The notes under the pieces: model-generated | Seen by the model: only the letters and a program-made list of their open reading frames with translations | What the model was told of the DNA's origin: nothing | The model's database searches: none | Shown: piece by piece, positions 6,252 to 8,489 of the stretch | Layout of the letters: the number at the start of each line of letters is the position of its first letter | Numbering within the stretch: the stretch's first letter is position 1 | Made by a program: the position numbers and the translations under genes | DNA from: an uncultured Pseudomonadota bacterium | Lineage (GTDB): Bacteria; Desulfobacterota_B; Binatia; UBA9968 | Direction: 5' to 3' | Length of the DNA stretch: 8,489 nucleotides | Assembly: GCA_946478635.1 (NCBI GenBank) | Contig: CAMLCX010000191.1 | Coordinates: forward strand, 1-8,489

Positions 6252-7109
6252 CTATGCGAACTTCGCCGTGGCGAGCATCGCAAGCTTTCCTTCGCCGTCG
6301 AGCGTCCACAGGGTCGCCGATTTTCCGTCCGCCGCCGGAGCGCCGGCCAGGGTAAACTTGCCGCCGCTGTCGTAAACCGAGCGCAGGTTTTGAAAATCGA
6401 AATTCGTCATCTGCCGCGCCGGCAACTCTCTGCGGCACATCTCGATCAATAGCTGCGAGATCAGCGAGCTCTGCACGACCAGGCCCGGCAGCTTTTCGAC
6501 CTTCGTGACGTAGTCGCGGTCGTAGTGAATGCGGTGGCTGTTGAAGCGTATCGCGGAGAAGCGGAAGAGCAGGGGAGTATTGGGCTCGACGGTTTGCTGC
6601 CATTTCGCTTCGCCCGGGACGGCGGGGGTGGTTTTCGGCGCCGCGTCGGCCCGCGCTTCGCTGAGCATGCACATGTCGCGTTCCTCGACGACGCAGAGGC
6701 CATGGCTGGTGGAGAGGCTGTTCCGTTCGATCACCGTCACCATCGCTCCGCTCGGACCGTCATCGATCTGGATGTCGGCAATTTCCGTCTTTCGCGTAAT
6801 CTCGTCGCCGATTCTGAGCGGTTCCTTGAACGCCACGCGGGTGCCGCCGATGCGCCGGCGCGGCAGCGGAATGGGCGGGGCGATACCGCCGCCTGACGCT
6901 TGTCCATCGGTGCGCATCTTGTCGGGCCGATGCGACGCCGGAAAGAAGCCGCCGTACCAGCCCGGCGGCACCGGCGATCCTTTTTCCAGCGGCGGGTTCG
7001 GCAGTCCTAGGGTCGCCGCGAATTTGACCATCGCCGACGCCGTGACAACATCCGTCGCGGTTTCGCTTTTGCCGATGTAGCTTTTGAAACTTTCCAAAGA
7101 TTCAGCCAT
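6252..7109 (-). CDS. MaoC/HTD2-like acyl-CoA hydratase (mesaconyl-C4-CoA hydratase family)
   Basis: This 285-residue double-hotdog protein belongs to the group annotated as FAS1-like or MaoC-like dehydratases, which includes HTD2 and mesaconyl-C4-CoA hydratase. These enzymes add or remove water across the double bond of an acyl-CoA. The N-terminal half (about 8-150) carries the degenerate hotdog with PPGWYGGFFP (48-57) and LRIGDEITRKTEI (98-110). The C-terminal half has the hallmark FSAIRFNSHRIHYDRDY (184-200), with the likely catalytic histidine in the HRIHYD block, then PGLVV at 208-212. Relatives usually continue HGPL, whereas this protein has QSSL (213-216). GGAGG at 7119-7123 (complement), nine bases before the ATG, supports the start. 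The gene has its own probable promoter and converges on the hydrolase gene. The exact acyl-CoA substrate cannot be read from the sequence. Confidence 0.85.
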   Translation of the reverse strand: MAESLESFKSYIGKSETATDVVTASAMVKFAATLGLPNPPLEKGSPVPPGWYGGFFPASHRPDKMRTDGQASGGGIAPPIPLPRRRIGGTRVAFKEPLRIGDEITRKTEIADIQIDDGPSGAMVTVIERNSLSTSHGLCVVEERDMCMLSEARADAAPKTTPAVPGEAKWQQTVEPNTPLLFRFSAIRFNSHRIHYDRDYVTKVEKLPGLVVQSSLISQLLIEMCRRELPARQMTNFDFQNLRSVYDSGGKFTLAGAPAADGKSATLWTLDGEGKLAMLATAKFA

Positions 7110-7146
7110 GGCGCTTAACCTCCGTCTTTATTAGTGGATGTCGCGG

Positions 7147-7176
7147 AGAGTAGTCCGCGGCCGTCGGAGCTGTCAA
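7147..7176 (-). promoter_or_regulatory. Candidate sigma-70 promoter for the hydratase gene
   Basis: Read on the minus strand, a perfect -35 TTGACA (7171-7176) lies 18 bases from TACTCT (7147-7152), a weak -10. The implied leader to the ATG at 7109 is about 30 bases. The placement is right for the first gene of a transcript, but the -10 matches the consensus at only three of six positions. Confidence 0.4.
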
Positions 7177-7270
7177 GGCATGCGGTCGCCGAGATCTCCA
7201 GTGTACGCGCTCGCGATTTACTAAAAGTTTCACCCGCCAAGCGCCCGCGAAGCGAAACGATAGCGGCCTA

Positions 7271-7312
7271 CATAATAAAAAACGCCACCTTCGGTTGCGG
7301 CCGAAAGTGGCG
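7271..7312 (-). terminator. Intrinsic terminator of the cupin/small-protein unit
   Basis: On the minus strand a 12-base stem (arms at 7301-7312 and 7283-7294, one mismatch) with a six-base loop is followed directly by six T residues and then ATTATG. This is a textbook Rho-independent terminator. It lies about 57 bases beyond the stop codon of the 85-residue gene and upstream of the hydratase promoter, so it separates the two minus-strand transcripts. Confidence 0.85.
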
Positions 7313-7368
7313 CTTTAGGTTCGCATGGAAAACGCGGCCGTTAGTCCTTGGTGCCGGTGCGAATTCGC

Positions 7369-7626
7369 TTATTCGCTTCCGCGCAGCGTGCTCTTGAATC
7401 CGTCGATGGTGAGCTTGCCCGTTACAATGCGCTCGAAGTCCGAGCTGCTGACGTAATGGTTCAACTCAGGCATTTCGACATCCCAATGAAAAATTGCACC
7501 GATCGGCGGAAGTTCGGCGGGAAGTGCTGTGTCCTGGTGCGAAATGGAAATGTCTTTGCCGCGATAAACGCCGCGAACATCGGCGCGGTTTTTTTTGCAC
7601 CATGCCAGTACTTCAGCGAATATCAT
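7369..7626 (-). CDS. Small protein of unknown function, coupled to the cupin gene
   Basis: I do not recognise this 85-residue protein. It is soluble-looking, with no signal peptide or membrane segment. An amphipathic start (MIFAEVLAWCKKN) is followed by VRGVYRGKDISI, a proline-rich centre (LPAELPPIGAIFHWDVEMPEL, about 35-54) and a polar C-terminal end with SDFERIVTGKLTIDGF (62-77). Its ATG overlaps the cupin stop codon as ATGA (7623-7626), which implies translational coupling. An intrinsic terminator follows its stop. The tight coupling suggests that it acts with the cupin protein, but no function can be assigned. It is probably a real gene given the overlap and terminator, although its homology is unchecked. 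Confidence 0.7.
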   Translation of the reverse strand: MIFAEVLAWCKKNRADVRGVYRGKDISISHQDTALPAELPPIGAIFHWDVEMPELNHYVSSSDFERIVTGKLTIDGFKSTLRGSE

Positions 7627-8060
7627 GAACGTTGCACCTTTGCGTCGACGGGATTGAGCAAATGCTCTTTCAGGCCGGTGTGAACCCCGTAGATCACTTT
7701 ACCAATTTTCGGCCTTGGTTTGGGTTCGGTGCTGACCTGATAAAGAATTAAGCGTTCGCTGCCGGTATTGTTGAGCTGATAAAAGAATCCCGCCGGAACG
7801 TGAACGGCTTGATGTTGCTTGAGGACGAACTCCTCGTCTTCCTTGAGGCCCTTCATCGTGCATTCGCCCTGGACTACGAAAAAAGTGTGGTCCGAACCGG
7901 GATGGCAATGGAGCTCGTCGTTGACGCCGGGCTCGTAGCTGTTGAGTGCGATGTGCACTTTGTCGGTCTGGGTTGGACGGGCGTAGTTGCGGCCGGTGGG
8001 CCGTCCCCATTGGGCTTCTTTTTCCACGTCCACCACGGTGATTTTGCTAATCTTCGCCAT
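7623..8060 (-). CDS. Single-domain cupin protein
   Basis: This is a 145-residue small beta-barrel of the cupin superfamily. Motif 1 is GVNDELHCHPGSDHTFFVVQGE (from residue 45), with H51 and H53 in the HxH position. The usual downstream glutamate is H58 here (SDHTF where relatives have DExF). Motif 2 is VPAGFFYQLNN (88-98), with Y94 where the second-motif histidine normally stands. A metal site is still plausible through H51, H53 and H58, but it is not the standard three-His, one-Glu set. The frame is open upstream to 8315, but GGGAGG (8066-8071, complement) five bases before the ATG at 8060 fixes this start, and the upstream part is repeat DNA. It is the first gene of a two-gene unit. Catalytic and sensor roles are both possible. 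Confidence 0.85.
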   Translation of the reverse strand: MAKISKITVVDVEKEAQWGRPTGRNYARPTQTDKVHIALNSYEPGVNDELHCHPGSDHTFFVVQGECTMKGLKEDEEFVLKQHQAVHVPAGFFYQLNNTGSERLILYQVSTEPKPRPKIGKVIYGVHTGLKEHLLNPVDAKVQRS

Positions 8061-8071
8061 CTTTTCCTCCC
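8061..8071 (-). promoter_or_regulatory. Shine-Dalgarno site that decides the cupin start
   Basis: GGGAGG on the minus strand (8066-8071) stands five bases before the ATG. It rules out the longer open frame reaching 8315, whose extra 85 codons run into a dispersed repeat and have no such site. Confidence 0.85.
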
Positions 8072-8100
8072 TTTCGAAGTGCGAATTGCTGAATGGGTTG

Positions 8101-8130
8101 ACTGTACCGGAAGTTGTTACCCGATGACAA
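8101..8130 (-). promoter_or_regulatory. Candidate sigma-70 promoter for the cupin unit
   Basis: On the minus strand TTGTCA (8125-8130, five of six matches to the -35) is separated by 18 bases from TACAGT (8101-8106, four of six matches to the -10). It predicts a leader of about 35 bases before the cupin ATG. Confidence 0.45.
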
Positions 8131-8170
8131 GTACCAGGCGTGGGAGCCTCAGACCGACAGGGTCTCTGGC

Positions 8171-8338
8171 GGGCTGCTGAAAAACTCCGTCGGAGCCCTT
8201 CGACTGTGCTCAGAGCCGGTCCTGAGTCCATCGAAGGAACAAACGAAAGCGATTTGAAATCGTAGATGATTTTCCGTTCTGCTGAGCTTGTCGAAGCATG
8301 AGGGTCTCGAAGCATTCCTAAACTTTTTTGAGCAGCCT
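8171..8338. repeat. MITE-like repeat element with imperfect terminal inverted repeats
   Basis: GGGCTGCTGAAAAACTC at 8171-8187 and AACTTTTTTGAGCAGCC at 8321-8337 are imperfect inverted ends sharing GGCTGCT-n-AAAAA. Inside, CCTTCGA (8197-8203) with CTCAG (8209-8213) pairs with CTGAG (8222-8226) and TCGAAGG (8231-8237). The arm CTGAG-n4-TCGAAG is repeated directly at 8282-8296. At about 168 bp and with no coding capacity, it fits a miniature mobile or palindromic repeat. No flanking target duplication is obvious. Confidence 0.55.
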
Positions 8339-8489
8339 GTTAGGTTAGGGCGTAGACTTCAATTGCTGTCGGTTCGATTCCGCCACTGGCGGCGTTGTGA
8401 ATCCGCCGTAGGATCGTTGAGTCCTACGGCGTGGCGATGGACTCCCTCATATTTTCTTTAACGTGTTGAAGCACGATTCCATGTGCGTC
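8339..8489. other. Non-coding right end of the window with a perfect hairpin
   Basis: I see no supported gene from 8061 to 8489. Apart from the promoter and the MITE-like element, this end part holds a perfect ten-pair inverted repeat, CGCCGTAGGA (8404-8413) and TCCTACGGCG (8422-8431), with an eight-base loop. No T-run follows on either strand. A short GGTTCGATTCC stretch (8371-8381) resembles a tRNA T-arm but has no tRNA around it. Confidence 0.5.

Noticed and set aside
2146..7101. Shared SLESFK at the N-termini of E1-alpha and the hydratase
   Set aside because: It is six residues in unrelated folds with different flanks; coincidence is the simplest explanation.
7134..7397. Plus-strand open frame of 87 codons in the gap before the hydratase gene
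   Set aside because: It overlaps the minus-strand promoter and terminator and the end of the 85-residue gene, its composition is not protein-like, and no ribosome-binding site is seen.
8061..8315. N-terminal extension of the cupin reading frame to 8315
   Set aside because: It runs into the dispersed repeat, lacks a ribosome-binding site and has no cupin-like sequence; the ATG at 8060 has a strong one.
8351..8391. tRNA-like stretch: ACTTCAAT (selenocysteine-like anticodon loop) followed by GGTTCGATTCC (T-arm)
   Set aside because: The T-stem has a mismatch, the supposed anticodon stem does not pair, and there is no D-arm or matching acceptor strand. At most it is a relic.

Overview
The window is about 8.5 kb of moderately GC-rich bacterial DNA (roughly 57% GC by eye) with short intergenic gaps. 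It holds six genes on the plus strand followed by three on the minus strand. Almost every gap carries a short palindromic repeat, and at least five different families are visible. From memory, such repeats are common in uncultured soil, sediment and subsurface lineages (deltaproteobacteria-like, Rokubacteria-, Tectomicrobia- or Binatia-like). The lineage is inference only; no phylogenetic marker is present.

Plus strand, 3-6095: the 3' part of an inner-membrane ABC permease, its ATPase, the alpha and beta subunits of a thiamine-diphosphate 2-oxoacid dehydrogenase E1-like enzyme, a secreted family-1 solute-binding protein, and an alpha/beta-hydrolase-fold protein. The permease, ATPase and binding protein together make a complete importer of the type usually labelled 'Fe(III)/spermidine/2-aminoethylphosphonate'. 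The E1 pair sits between the ATPase and the binding protein, and no lipoyl E2 or E3 gene is visible. The layout suggests uptake and thiamine-dependent breakdown of a small organic acid, not iron uptake. This is inference from gene order and from the apparent lack of an iron-type tyrosine pair in the binding protein. The hydrolase has alanine where the nucleophile serine should be, while plausible acid and histidine residues remain.

Minus strand, 8060-6252: a two-gene unit (single-domain cupin, then an 85-residue unknown protein, with stop and start overlapping as ATGA) ends at a strong intrinsic terminator at 7271-7312. It is followed by a separately promoted double-hotdog (MaoC/HTD2, mesaconyl-C4-CoA hydratase-like) acyl-CoA hydratase, which converges on the hydrolase gene across a large inverted repeat. 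The last 430 bases (8061-8489) hold a probable promoter for the cupin unit, a MITE-like repeat of about 168 bp and a perfect hairpin, but no supported gene.

Taken together this is a catabolic accessory locus: an importer, a TPP enzyme, a hydrolase-fold protein and an acyl-CoA hydratase. The most unusual points are the E1 pair embedded in the transporter cluster, the divergent E1-beta motifs and the serine-less hydrolase.
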